Source of the DNA: Fremontodendron californicum
Lineage: Eukaryota; Streptophyta; Magnoliopsida; Malvales; Malvaceae
Reading direction: 5' to 3'
Length of the DNA stretch: 64,000 nucleotides
Assembly: GCA_030761205.1 (NCBI GenBank)
Contig: JAULJL010000005.1
Coordinates: 4,799,501-4,863,500, forward strand
The translations under genes and the position numbers were made by a program. Below are positions 1 to 11,688 of the stretch, one piece after another. The number at the start of each line of letters is the position of its first letter. The first letter of the stretch is position 1. Under the pieces are notes generated by a model. The model did no database searches and had not been told where the DNA came from. It worked only from the letters and a program-made list of their open reading frames with translations.

Positions 1-41
1 TACACAAATTTTTATTATTTTTTTCTCTTTCTTTTCTTTTT

Positions 42-42
<1 letters not shown>

Positions 43-136
<94 letters not shown>
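43..136. repeat. (CT)n microsatellite and flanking pyrimidine tract
   Basis: This is a long uninterrupted CT dinucleotide run. It is followed by two copies, about 60 bp apart, of a CTTTC-rich block ending in TTAAGCAG plus an A-run, so a small tandem duplication lies at about 138-256. No gene is visible from 1 to 1086; the rest is AT-rich. Confidence 0.9.
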
Positions 137-138
<2 letters not shown>

Positions 139-1086
139 TTCCTTTCTTTCTTTCTCTTTCCTTAAGCAGAAAAAAAAATAAATAAATAAACTGTGGAGCC
201 TTTCCTTTCTTTCTTTCTCTTTCTTTAAGCAGAAAAAAAAAAAAAAAAAAAAAAAAGATAAACTGTGGAGCGACGTGGACAGGCTGCCTTTGCAACAAAA
301 GATGTAAAATTTATCTTTTAGATATTGGTTCTGCTCACCTTACCAAAGCATATAAATTTGTATAATGTGTAGGGTAAATAATTTTACAAATATACAGTTT
401 CGAGCAAAGACAACATCGAAGCTTTTAATATACTCAACGTTCCTTTCCCTTGCGATTGCAACGACGATGGCGTCCTCGACCACGTTTTCAACTACAATTA
501 GGTCAGGCTAATCACTAAAATACAATCTTAAATGATAATGTCTATTCATCCATGATACAGTATTTTTAACCTTTTTATGTCTATTCATATATTGAGTTAT
601 CAAATTTTATATTGTTTATAAAGTGATACAATATTTCTAACTGTATATTGTTTATAAGTTAAAATATATTTTAGTTATAAAGTAATATATAACTAAAATA
701 ATATTAAAGTGATAATACTGTATATTGTTTATTTTATACCAATGAAATATTTTAACTTATATGTGATAATATTATTTAGAATTATTTGTATTAGTGATAA
801 TACTGTATAATATAATCAAGGAAAGTTTTTATTTACAAAAATAGCAAAATTTAGGAAAATTTTAACTTATAAAATATTTGTATTTTAATTAGGTTTTAGG
901 TTTAAATTTCTTACCAACAAATTGTTGGATAATCTCCCTATATTTTGCTATTTTTGTAAATAAAAATCTTAAGTGATACAATATAACTTAAGGGATAATA
1001 TTATATCACTAAATTTATGAACATATATAAATTAGTTATATTATATTGTATCACTTAAGATTGTACATGATATCACTTAATATTAT

Positions 1087-1591
1087 TGTAACACCTCCAT
1101 CTCACATTGAAAAACTTTGAGGATCCATTATGGTATATATATAGAGACTTAAACCCATACTTGTGAGGCGCTTTTTGTGAGACAAAACCGTGAGACTTTC
1201 AGGTCAAAGAGGACAATACCTCACAGGTTGGGTGCGAGTCTCCACAAATGGTATCAGAGCAATCACCGGCCGGAATATGAGAGCTAAGTGCTATACTGTG
1301 GGAGCCATCTCTAGAATCCTAAGGGAGCTAAGTGCTACATGGTGGGAGCCACCTCTAGATTCCCATCACTCGGTGTGATCCTGGTTCTTTGTTGGGCTTG
1401 ACGGGAATGTCAAGCTTTAATGTGGGGTGTTTGTAACACCCCCATCTCACATTGGGAAACTCTGAGGATCCGCTATGGTATATATGTAGAGACTTAAACA
1501 CATACTTGTGATACGCCTTTTGTGGAACAAAACCGTGAGACTTTCAGGTCAAAGCAGACAATACCTCGCAGGTTAAGTGCAAGTGTCCACA
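1087..1591 (+). mobile_element. Complete TRIM (tiny non-autonomous LTR retrotransposon)
   Basis: Two 160-bp direct repeats (1087-1246 and 1432-1591) begin TGTAACACC and end CCACA, which fits TG...CA long terminal repeats. Two bases after the left LTR stands TGGTATCAGAGC (1249-1260), the usual primer-binding site for initiator tRNA-Met. A G-rich tract (TGTGGGGTGTT) directly precedes the right LTR and fits a polypurine tract. The element is flanked by the perfect 5-bp target duplication ATTAT (1082-1086 and 1592-1596). The interior is only 185 bp and codes for nothing, so replication must depend on proteins from another element. The LTRs differ at several positions, so the insertion is not very recent. 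This is a terminal-repeat retrotransposon in miniature; no 5S rRNA-like segment, as in Cassandra TRIMs, was seen. Confidence 0.93.
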
Positions 1592-1596
1592 ATTAT

Positions 1597-3009
1597 CACC
1601 TACAATCTTATTGATGGTGATATTAATATATTTTAGTTAAAATATTATCACATATAAGTTAAAATATTTAATTTATTCATATATTGAGTGATTTGTATCA
1701 TGCTACAGTATTATTGAAATATTTCAATTCAAAAAATATTTAAATATGTCACTAACTTATATATGTGATAGAAACTAAATATTTTTAAATTTTTAAGATC
1801 ACTAAAACATAATTACAGTATTATTTAGAAATATTTTTAATTGAACTGTATATATCAAAACTTATTTGTTACTCAATCCATGCGCAAGTATATATTCCAT
1901 TCATATAAATTTGTATATAAAATTAAATATCTTTATATTATATTTTGGATATTTTTATTTTTATTCAAATATTATACATTATATGTTTTGAATTTCGTTA
2001 AATTTTGTAATCAAAACTTTATTATGATTTAATATCTTTATTATATTTTATATATATTGAACATGTAAATGATTATATAAGGTTAACTTATGTTTTTATA
2101 TACATATATATAATTAATTCGTATATCGCACGAATCACAAACTATACATAATCCATCAAGGCATAATCAATTAAAAACACCCAAAAGAACAAAATACCAA
2201 ACTTAGCACCCTGCAATCAATGATGATCAATACATAATCCCAATGATACAAAGTAACAAAGACTGTTATAGGAACAGTAGATGTTGCTGTTTCAAGACAT
2301 AATCAATCAGTTTCTGAATTTTAATAGGCAATTTGGTAAATAAAGAAAATGAAACTCTGTGTTGCAGAGAAGCTTAGAACTGTCAAAACAATGAGTTCCT
2401 CGTCAAGTGTTCGGACCACGAAGAGGATAAAGGAATAAAATTAACCTTACCACATTGCAAACAATAACAAGAACATTATAAATCTGTTCGTTGTCTATGG
2501 CTAAAGAAAATAACTAACTAATGAAGAAAAAGAAGAAAAACGTTGCTTTTCCTCCCATTAGTGCATGGAATATCTATGAGCTTAGTCCGGCTGTATTAGC
2601 TCTAATATTAACATCACATTTGCTTATTTACTAAATTTTTTATGTATATTAAAAGTTATTTAATTAAGATTAATGCAATTAATTTTACTGATATATATGT
2701 AATTTTATAAATAAAATAAAAAGCTAGAAAATATTTTATTAACCAAATAAATTTATTGATCATATAAACAATGGGTAATTTTATTTGATCTTACATTTTT
2801 TTTTTCTTTACTATTTATCTCTCGTTACGTGGTAAAAATTTTTGAGATTGTGTGCAGGGTCAAGAAGCATTATATTGCAGTAAGTTATATATATTAACAT
2901 TTTAGTTAAGAAGGATCGAATTCAGATCAGTCATATGAGACTATGTGCCATAGAATATACTCTAAAAAAACAAATCAAACCATTAATCAAACTCAAAAAA
3001 CAACAATAG
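1597..3009. other. AT-rich intergenic DNA, no gene seen
   Basis: The stretch is strongly AT-rich with many short repeats of ATATT and TAGTTA. The only open frame (about 63 codons near 1841) is low-complexity and resembles no family. Nothing else could be supported. Confidence 0.6.
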
Positions 3010-3206
3010 CAATAATAATAGTAATATTCAATACTTAACAAAGAGGGCTTACATAGCATGGTATATAAGAAAACTCTTGACTTTTATTTTTTCTTAATTT
3101 TCCCAAAAATAAAGAGTTATTATAATGAGGGAAACAGGTCAAACATTATTCCAAACAAATTAAAACTTAAATCCAAGTATATATGATGAAATAATATAGA
3201 GACGCT

Positions 3207-4075
3207 TTAATTGTTAGCCCACCAGAATTTTGACTGAAGATTTTTCACCACATTTTTGTCCAATTGGAAAGCCTTGACAAGAACATCAGGATTAATGGGT
3301 GGATTTGATCCAAAAACTGCATTCGCTATTGTAATGACACCAGGATTCTGACTGCTCAAAGCAGCAAAGGCAACAGCATTGGTTTTCCCCACATTGAACT
3401 GGAAGTGAATGAGACCAATTGGGAAAACAAATACATCTCCAGGGTATAGGATTTTGGTGATAAGACGATTATCGGTGTTGGATGTAACAAAACCAACGTA
3501 GAGTGTGCCCTCCGCAACGACTAGGATTTCGGTGGCACGAGGGTGAGTGTGAGGGGGGTTTAGGCCACCATTTGGTGCATAGTCAATTCGAACCAATGAG
3601 ATGCCAAGAGTGTTAAGCCCTGGTATTTGGACAACATTGACTGGAGTCACAGTTGATCCCACTGGATTTGATGTGTTTCTGGGGATGTTGAGCCCTGAAT
3701 AGAAGAAGTCTTCTGCTTTGGCAAGCATTGGGTCCTTGCAGAACTTCCCATTAACAAACACTGCATATATGAAGATTGAAGAGATTAAAAAATATGTTAT
3801 TTTCATATTATGCCATGCAAAGATTGTAGCGCTAGATTGTTTCAGATAGTTCTCTTGCCTAGAAACTTTGCTATTTGCTGAGTTGCTTTATTTTAGTCAC
3901 ATATTTGAAGCACAAAATTTAAGAATAACTGAGAAAACAAAAACATACCAGCATCCTTGGGGTCATTGATGGCTACGCAGAAATCCTGGAGAGGGCTAGG
4001 ATCAGATGCATAGGCAAATGGGGAAGCCAGAGCCAAGAGAGAAAATGCTAGGAGTAGGAAATGAGCACTTTTCAT
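3207..4075 (-). CDS. GLP-1: germin-like protein, intact, two exons
   Basis: The coding sequence is the complement of 3949-4075 joined to 3207-3760, 226 residues. The splice sites are G|GTATGT and TATGCAG|TG. Residues 1-24 form a signal peptide, so the product should be secreted to the cell wall. The family cysteine pair is at 33 and 50, and an N-glycosylation site NTS starts at 71. Germin box 1 contains H113, H115 and E120, and box 2 (PGDVFVFPIGLIHF) contains H161; together these are the complete manganese-binding set of the cupin fold. Family members act as oligomeric extracellular proteins, some with superoxide dismutase or oxalate oxidase activity; which applies here cannot be read from sequence. 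It differs from GLP-2 at only two residues (S12 and N106 here, both Y there). The start is the only Met that gives a signal peptide. Confidence 0.95.
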
Positions 4076-4158
4076 TGTGACAATGTAATTTTCTAGCTTA
4101 AAATTTTTCTAAGTTTGATTGCTTTGGAAGGGATGAGAAACTTTGGTGGAGAACATGG

Positions 4159-4167
4159 CTATTTATA
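4159..4167 (-). promoter_or_regulatory. TATA box of GLP-1
   Basis: On the minus strand the sequence reads TATAAATAG, about 85 bp upstream of the ATG. The same motif lies at a similar distance in GLP-2, GLP-3 and GLP-4. Confidence 0.75.
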
Positions 4168-4902
4168 GATTGGAGTCTTTGAACTATTCTATGTTTCTTT
4201 TTTCATTTTCAGGGAGCAAATGAAAGACTTGCCAAGTCTGCTGCATTTTTATTCTTCCTTTTAAATTTCTGATGAATTGTTCTTCAACAACTACCATGTC
4301 TCTTCATCATCGAATTCCCACTTCCTATGCTGACATCAGTAGTTTTTTCATGGAAGTAGTCATTTCTGTCACTAAATTATGTCCTTAATACAACTTGATC
4401 CATTCCAACGTTGACTTCAGCACAAATCCAAGGTTGCTAAGGCTGCGGGCAGGCACTCCATGCTATATAAGATACAAGTAAAATAATGTTAACAATAGTG
4501 CTTGTTGAATTTTTTTTTACCATTTGGCAGTGTTTAAACATAAAATATTGCTAGCAGCTGGGCAGGTTCCGTATTATGCCTTTTCTCATTCAAATATAAA
4601 ATTTCGCATATTTTACAGTCATACGATGCTGGCATATTTGATCTGATCCTGTAAAGATTTTTCATGCATGTAAGAGTATGAACATATATATATTCGCTGA
4701 TAAACTTAACTATACAGGCTCTATCATCTTTCTGATTCTTGCTGTCCAAGTAACGGCATGTTTAGTTGCTTGAAAATTAATTGTTTGCGATTTTCATCTG
4801 ATCAGGGCTAATTAATTTCTTTGTTAAAATGTCAAAGAGACTGCCATTGTGGATTATGCATTGAATCTGTCTTATCTGTTGGTTGAGAATAACTATTGAA
4901 AC

Positions 4903-5985
4903 CAGGGTTTCAAGTAGCGGTCCGATAGCGGTATAGCGGCCGCTATTTCGCGGTAGCGCCAACCTCCGCATCCGCATTCAACCGCTATTCATGTGTGAAT
5001 TTGAATCACATACTTAGTGGCATGTAACGGCCGCAATTAAGCGGTATAGCGGTCTATCGCGGTGATAGCGGACCGCAATGACCGCTTTTCCATGGCTGCT
5101 GCAGTTTGTTCCTTTCCCCTGTTTCAGTTTCTAAAGAAAATTTTCTTACAAAACAGTCTAATACCCAAAAAAAAAACAACCTTGATCTATAATTAATAAA
5201 CAAATTACCATAAACAATCAACTTTGAGCATCAAACAGAAGAAGACATGTCAATTTCTAAGGAAAGTTGCATCTAAAAGTTGAGGAGACATGGGTCTCTA
5301 TTCTGCTAATTTGCTTGTTTGAGAAAGCAATCTGCTACTTTGACCATTGTTTGAGAAGGGCAGATGGATATTAGCAAGGTTGATTGAGTTTGGATGCTAT
5401 TGGAGGGAGATAAGAGGGGCTTTGTTCCAATAAGAAGTTACAGAAATGAAAATGAGAAAAAGAAAGGTGGAGATTTCTGACTAGGGATTGAGTCCAATAA
5501 TAAAATACTGAAAATAACTGGAGGGATAAGTGTAAATTTGAGAGGGAATGATCGAATGAGTGGTGAAGGCAAATAAATTGATGAGAGGGACAAAGGGAAT
5601 TTTGAATAGAAAAATGTGTTAATTGTTAATTTTGTGAAAATTTAATTTTAAAGGAAAAGATTAGTTTGGAAGGAAGGAAGGAAGACTACAAATTTTTCTA
5701 CGTTTTTTCTTTACTTTCATTAACAGGTTTTTTTAAAATTATAAATACTATTGTATATTTAATTTTTAATGTTTTTATGATTTTCTAAGGAGTGAAAATG
5801 TAATAAATAATTCAAATATTTTATAAAAAAGTTGTTAATATATTGTTTTAGGGAAAGTTGAGTAAAGATAAAAAAAATTCACGACCGCGATGACCGTAAT
5901 CAACGTTATTGCGTACGCGACATCCGCAATCGCGATAAACGTTACGAGACCGAAAACGCGACCGCAACCGCGTTTTAAATCCCTG
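4903..5985. mobile_element. Non-autonomous hAT-type element (GLP-cluster family, copy 1)
   Basis: The ends are CAGGGTTTCAAGTAGCGG and, inverted, CAGGGATTTAAAACGCGG. The flanks carry a perfect 8-bp target duplication ATTGAAAC (4895-4902 and 5986-5993). The paralogous site near 14755-14770 carries ATTGAAAC once and no insert, proving the boundaries. CAGGG termini with 8-bp duplications are typical of the hAT superfamily. Subterminal DNA is rich in GCGGT/ACCGC motifs in both orientations. No transposase open frame is present, so the element needs a transposase in trans. The AT-rich centre was not recognised. Confidence 0.93.
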
Positions 5986-6228
5986 ATTGAAACCTTTAAT
6001 ATGATATCTTTTATTTTTTTCTTGATTTTCTTCTCCTACTTTTATTATTCTTGTTCACTATTTTATTGTAAAAACGATTTCGAGGACTTGTTTTTGCAGG
6101 CCGTCTAATTAACCTCTCTTCAAAATCAATTAATTAATTCAAATAAAATAGGCATGCATGGATTAAGAAGTAGTCATGCAAGAAAAGCCTTAGAAAGATT
6201 CAAGACTTGTGGTTTTGTATCTCTGAAT

Positions 6229-6651
6229 AAGTTTGTTGACACTGCTGAAGCACTTGTTCGACCTGATAAACCATAGATTTATTTGGTTCAGGAAATGTAG
6301 ACCTCACTGAAGTTATAGCTTTTGTAAGAAAATGAATGGGAAAGTTTAGGGTTCTTTGGTAATGTTTTTGTTTTTTACTTTTCTGTTTTGGTTTTAAGTT
6401 TTTTTTTTCCCTTTCTAAACGGTGCCAAAAAACGTGTTTGCAGCATATTTTTGTTTTAAAAAATAAAAATGAATATATATCTTCTTCTTTTTTAAATGGT
6501 TGGAACTTGGAAGTAAGAACTTTTTATTTCTATTCTTATCAAAAATATGTTTTCGTTTCTGACATTGTTCAAAAAAGTGAAAAATATCTATGTAATAAAA
6601 TAATATATATTATATATTTTCATAATAAATATTATAAATAGAATTAATTAA
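6229..6651. other. AT-rich intergenic DNA, no gene seen
   Basis: This is unique-looking AT-rich sequence between the end of the duplicated GLP-1 unit and the short LTR element. One open frame of 67 codons is low-complexity and was discounted. Confidence 0.55.
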
Positions 6652-7752
6652 TGTTAAAGTAATAAATGTAATTAGAGTAATTTTAGAGATTCTGATTTTG
6701 GTTCAGATTACAATTCTAATATTATTGTAATTATTACTGTGATGATTTTTTCTTTAGATGGTGATAACTCTCATGTATAAATAAGACACTCCTGTATAGA
6801 TTTCTATACAATTCAATAATACAATTCAATAATATAAGCAATGTGGCCTTTTGGGTCTATTCCCGTGGATGTAGGGCATCATGGTCGAACCACGTATTCT
6901 TTTGTGTTCTTGTAATCTTGCTTTCTCTCTTCTTCTTTTCTTCTAACATGGTATGAGAGCTATGGTTTGTTGTGTTCTTCTGCTTGTGTCTTCTTATACC
7001 TGTTGCGTGTTCCGTCACGTCTTTCTGTACCTGTTGCGTGTTATGCCACGTCTTTCTGTTCATTCTGCGTATTACGCCACGTCAGATTTTTTTGCAACGG
7101 GTTACGCCACGTTTTCTGTACCTTCTGTGTGTTACGCCATGCCAGATTTTCCTGCAACGTGTTACGCCACGTTTTCTTGCAACGTGTTACGCCACGTTTT
7201 CTGTACCTACTGTGTGTTACGCCATGCCAGATTTTCCTGCAACGTGTTACGCCACGTTTTCTGTACCTGCTGTGTGTTATCCCAGGCCAAGATTTTCTTG
7301 CAACGTGTTACGCCACGTTTTCCCGTCACGTGTTATGCCACGTCTTCCTGTTTCTGTTGCGTGTTACATCATGTCAGATTTTTGTGTCATGTTTTCCACC
7401 ACATGTTCTCTTATTGGTTAACAAACTCAAGTTAGTACTTACAATACCACCTTGAGTTTGAGATGGGGGTGTTAAAGTAATAAATATAATTAGAGTAATC
7501 TTAGAGATTCTGATTTGATTCAGATTACGATTTCAATATTATTGTAATTATTACTATGGTGATTCTTTCCTCAGATGGTGAAAACTCTCATTTATAAATA
7601 GGACACTCCTATAGAGGCTTCTATACAATTAAATAATATCAGCAATATAGCCCTTTGAGTCTATTCCCGTGGATGTAGGTCACCATGATCGAACCACGTA
7701 TTCCTTTGTATTCTTGTAATCTTGCTTTCTCCCTTCTTTTTCTTTTATAACA
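6652..7752 (+). mobile_element. Short non-autonomous LTR element with internal minisatellite
   Basis: LTRs lie at 6652-6948 (297 bp) and 7470-7752 (283 bp); both start TGTTAAAGTAATAAAT and end in AACA. A PBS-like TGGTATGAGAGC (one base off the initiator tRNA-Met site) follows the left LTR directly, and the purine-rich GAGATGGGGG precedes the right one. The target duplication is ATTAA (6647-6651 and 7753-7757). The 521-bp interior holds no gag or pol, so this is a TRIM-like element. The interior is largely a tandem array rich in GTTACGCCACG. Open frames there in all three phases are by-products of the repeat. Diverged LTR remnants of the family lie near 11480-11688 and 22370-22607. Confidence 0.9.
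7060..7345 (+). repeat. Minisatellite, unit about 60 bp, inside the short LTR element
   Basis: The unit contains GTTACGCCACGTTTTCTGTACC, then TGTGTTACGCCATGCC, then TTTTCCTGCAACGT, repeated about four times with one truncated unit. Each unit carries ACGT cores (CCACGTTTT, CAACGTGTT). Confidence 0.85.
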
Positions 7753-8863
7753 ATTAATTTAAAAATAACATTTTCTATAATTATTAATTTTTAATATCAA
7801 TTTATTATGTTTGCAACAATTTAAGTATTTACTTTCAAGATATAACATTACTTACCAAACATATTTTAAGTTTTCAAAATTTTGAAAACAAAACAAACCA
7901 AGACAAAAACAAAAACAGAATTTTTGAAGAAAGAAAACAAGAAACGATATCAAACGACCCCTTAGTTACTTAATTCTTTTTTCCATTGTAAAATAACAGA
8001 CAATATTATATACACATAAGAAACCTACCTTATATATACACATAATGATTTTGTATTCGCTTTTTGAAAAATAAAAGAATAAGATGATTTTTTATTTGAT
8101 TTAAAAAATTGATGTCCTAAAATATTAGTTCCGAAAATATTAGTTATGTGTATATATGTGAGCGTTTTTATATGTATGTAATCTTTTCTAAATAACATCT
8201 GTTCGTATTATTTTGAGCCCTGAATTTTGTATTTCATTCTGTAGAGGGAAAATAAGGAACAATCAGTTCAAAAAGAGTAAAATATTCCAATAATTGGTTT
8301 ATACGAAAAATATGCATTCTACATTTTTCAATACATAAATAAATAAATAATTAAAGAGTGATTTATACCAAAATTTTACGTGTAAAAGATAATCTATAAA
8401 AATGAAAAGATCAATTACTAAGGAGAAGTTGTTGAAGCATGAATATGGTTGCAAACAAATGTTGAATCGAGACTGAATTTGTTAGCTAGATCATATCTAG
8501 AGATGCTCATGGGTCGGGCTTAGGTATGATATCAACACCATACTAGAATATTTTCTCCCGCTTCACTAAGGACTTGAATCTTTTTATATAATTTCAATTA
8601 TATTAAATATTTTAATATATATTTATATATTAAAATAATTATATTTTTAATATAAAAATTAAATATTTCAAATTACATCTTCTTCACAAATAAATTTATT
8701 TTATTACTAAATCAATTTTAAATAAAAAATAAATCTATAAAATTGATTTTTTTTTTTAATCAAATGACAAATTCATCAAAAAATAAAATTTTAAGTCAAT
8801 TTTTTTACCAATCAGATTTTACATTCTTCGATTGTAAGAGTTTAAACCGACCAATTACTCATG

Positions 8864-8894
<31 letters not shown>

Positions 8895-9460
8895 TTCTTC
8901 TCAAAAGATAAAAAAATTGAATCCACATCCGATTTAAAGAACAATACCCATCAGATTTCTAAATTTGCTAAATATCCGAATTTATTAAATCATTTTAATA
9001 AAACATAAAAATATAAAATTAAATAAAAACTAAATATGTAAATGGATATCGGATTTGGATATATGAATCATTTATTCGCATAAATATAGTGCATTCGGAT
9101 AATAGATTTGAATATCCGACACTATTCGAACCAAAATCAAAGTGGATTTGAATAACAGATATCCAAAGGTTCATAACCAAATCCTCTACGGGTAGTAAAT
9201 TCAATTACCAAATTCATAAATTACCAAAATCTACAAATAACGGATCGAATAATATCGGATATCTAATTTTTTACCATCACTCACAAAGCTAAAAAAAATA
9301 ATTTCCTTATTAATAATTATTTATTATAATAATTATAAATTAGAAATAGTTTTAATTTATCAATTTATTTTATAATTTTCCCAACAAAAAATAAAACAGC
9401 TGTTGCTGGCTGGTGGTGTCCCTGCTACAATATCCCCTCAAGGGATACTTTTAATATATA
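7753..9460. other. AT-rich intergenic DNA with a TA microsatellite
   Basis: No gene is seen. A (TA)n run sits at about 8868-8894. Near 8494 the sequence TAGAGATGCTCATGGGTCGG resembles one end of the TAGACCTGCTCATGG MITE family annotated elsewhere, but no partner end was found. From about 9040 to 9260 the motif GGATATCCGAAT recurs in both orientations. Confidence 0.5.
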
Positions 9461-9463
9461 GGT

Positions 9464-9988
9464 ATAAATATACTTGTCAAAGTTCGGTCGTGTCCGACCC
9501 GAAATATGGGTCTCAAATTCTGTTCAAATCTATTTATATTTGTAAATGGGTAGTCCAAGCCCGTTTAGGCCTGCCCATATTATTTTTTTTCTAAAAAAAT
9601 TTAAACAAATATTTTTTATTATTTAATTTTAGTAATTTTATCTTTTTTTTTTCTTTTATTAAGTTTTAAAACATAGATAATTTAACATATTTTTAAATGT
9701 TTACACTATAATATTATATATTTATTTTTTATATGATATAAATTACATAATATATAAAATATAAAAATAATATATTATATAAATAAAAATAGGCCTGGTC
9801 GGGCCGGGCTCGAGCCTTGATTGTTGGCGTCAAGGCCCAGCCCATTTTCTAAATGGGTCTCTATTTTTCTCCCAATCCATATTTTGGGCCTAATTTTTTG
9901 TCCAAACCCTCCAAAATATAGGCGAGCCTTCGGGCTTGGGCAGGTAGCCCAGCCCTTGGGTAAATAGCTCGGCCCTTAAGCAGGTCTA
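9464..9988 (-). mobile_element. hAT-type MITE fragment (GGGCTTGG-rich family)
   Basis: On the minus strand the sequence starts TAGACCTGCTTAAGGGCCG and then follows the element at 45617-46122 through blocks such as CCAAAATATAGGC and GGGCCTTGA. The opposite end is degraded, so that boundary is approximate and no target duplication could be shown. Confidence 0.65.
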
Positions 9989-10505
9989 ATCATATCTATA
10001 AAAAGGTAAATTTTTGTATAGATTTTTTAGTTTTTTCAGGTCACAATGTCGATGTTGAGGTTATTAAGTTGAATGATTGCTCTTATAAGATATTTACAAA
10101 ATGATTTGTTAGGTGTAAAACGACCTAAAACATATATTATTTAAACGATTATCTTCGCTCATATGTAAAAAAAAAAAAAATTGATAGGGGTTGGAACCAA
10201 GCTTAGGCCGTTTTGATGGAATTCTTTAATTTTTTTGCATTAAAACTAACACTGTTTATGCACAGGTACTATTCACCTGCGCGGTAACAGTGATGAAATG
10301 TTTCCAAAATACTGAAAACATTGTTTTTCACTTCCAACAATTTTCAGAACTTTCCAAAACTTTGGTTTTTGGAAACAAAAACAACTTACCAAACAAATGT
10401 TTGTTATATGTACATGCAAATTTATAGATGCTTATTTCCATCAAAATTTTTAGAATTAAATGACAAATTCTATTTAGGAGCAAAAAAAATTAAGGGTGTA
10501 CTTAC

Positions 10506-10694
10506 CTCTAAAACCACGCAATCTATGTGAGCAACAAATAGTCCGTCACATTCTTGACAATAATAATAAACATCATCTTTTGGATCTCTTTCTTCTTCAC
10601 AAACATTGCAATAATACTCTCTTAAATCATCTTCATAAATGGGAGTAGGGGATGAGATGGAAATTGAATCTCCCATGATAATTTTCCAAGACAT
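10506..10694 (-). pseudogene. DC1 (divergent C1) zinc-finger gene fragment
   Basis: The minus-strand frame encodes YYCNVCEEERDP...YYYCQECDGLFVAHIDC, the Cys/His spacing of the second half of a plant DC1 domain (cysteine/histidine-rich C1 family). It ends at a good donor site, GAG|GTAAGT, at 10506/10505, so it was once an internal exon. No matching downstream exon and no full array of DC1 repeats is present. It is most likely a relic; a functional short exon cannot be excluded. The family is linked to stress and hormone responses, but no specific role can be assigned. Confidence 0.6.
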
Positions 10695-11164
10695 GATTCA
10701 TGGATATAAAAATCGCACTGAAAACAACATTAGGCTGACACCTGAATGATTTTGAGTAAGTGGACATACAATTCACAAGGAGTATCTCATAATCAGAGTC
10801 GAAGTCAAAAAATTTTATGTTGGGAATCGGGATAAAAGAATATCAAATTATAAATTTTTGAGAACCAAAATAATTTTTTATCATTTTTTAAATTAGATAA
10901 TTCAACATAACCTAAAGAGTTTTAAAAAAATAAAAAAAGGCCAAGGCCCCTATCCTCCCAAATGGAATAAATTGGTTGCAGTTGGTCCCTCAATCTTTTT
11001 TAGCTCTTGGTTCACAAACTTAGAAGCTGTGGCTACAACGCACTTTATGTCTAGCCCAAAATTGCATAGGCAGCAATTAATAATTAAACATGAAGCCACG
11101 AGAAACATTTCGACATTTGTGACATAAAAAAGTTATTGTCCTTGAATTTGTACTGGCCAGGAGG

Positions 11165-11370
11165 ACGAGAGGGTGCTGGGAGTGAAAAGGGTGAATCAGC
11201 TCAAAGGACAATTCAGCACATATTTTGTGTAGGTAATATTTGCATCCTTCACAAACTTATAGCTCACTTGCCTGGCAAATAGCTTTTCATTGCCATACTC
11301 TTTCCATTCGAATTACCTCTTTGAATCGCAAGGGCTGTTCATGACTAAAATGTTTAGAAGCTGCAGTGGC
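11165..11370 (-). pseudogene. Decayed DC1-domain fragment, copy 1
   Basis: On the minus strand the translation begins HFSHEQPLRF, the hallmark start of a DC1 repeat, and then breaks by frameshift or stop. The remaining sequence matches 11712-11925 closely, so the two are copies of the same exon segment. Confidence 0.6.
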
Positions 11371-11479
11371 AAACAACGCTTTTAATTATGTCTGGCCGAA
11401 AATTGCATAGGCAGCAATAATACATATCCACAAACTTATACACGATACGATATATTAGAGATTACGTTAAAATATTTTT

Positions 11480-11688
11480 ACTTGATTCTTTTCTTAATTG
11501 GTGAGAACCTTTTATATAAATAGAACAAGCACTCTTATACAAACTTATACAATAATTTAGAATATCAATAATGTAACTCTTTGGATACTTTGCTCGTGGA
11601 TATAGGTCATCATAATCGAACCACGTATTTTTTTGCGTTTTTGTGATCTTGCATTCTCTCTTATTTTTTTCAATCCACACACATAATT
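11480..11688 (+). mobile_element. Diverged LTR remnant of the 6.65-kb short LTR family
   Basis: The block from GGTGAGAACC through AATCGAACCACGTA to CTTGCATTCTCTC is recognisably the same LTR as 6652-6948, with many substitutions. It lies between the two DC1 fragment copies. No complete ends or target duplication could be fixed. Confidence 0.65.

Larger units (their letters stand above)
3010..6228. repeat. Segmental duplication, copy 1 (GLP-1 unit)
   Basis: This block matches 12910-15006 nearly base for base, from the 3' flank of the GLP gene through its promoter to a shared segment ending at GGTTTTGTATCTCTG. The main length difference is a 1083-bp hAT-type insertion (4903-5985) present only here. 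The pair therefore gives a recent duplication with an internal empty-site control. Confidence 0.9.

Noticed and set aside
1087..1591. Possible Cassandra TRIM with a 5S rRNA promoter in its LTR
   Set aside because: The LTRs contain no 5S-like A box, IE or C box block; only the general TRIM structure is supported.
4534..4977. Short minus-strand ORFs near the GLP-1 promoter
   Set aside because: They cross the duplicated intergenic DNA and the hAT end; the GLP-2 unit does not preserve the frames.
7060..7345. CRISPR-like repeat-spacer array
   Set aside because: Units are contiguous variants of one sequence with no unique spacers, in a plant retroelement.
6953..7455. Three overlapping plus ORFs of about 150-160 codons
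   Set aside because: All three frames stay open because of the minisatellite; content is Cys/His/Phe repeats with no family and lies inside a non-coding TRIM-like element.
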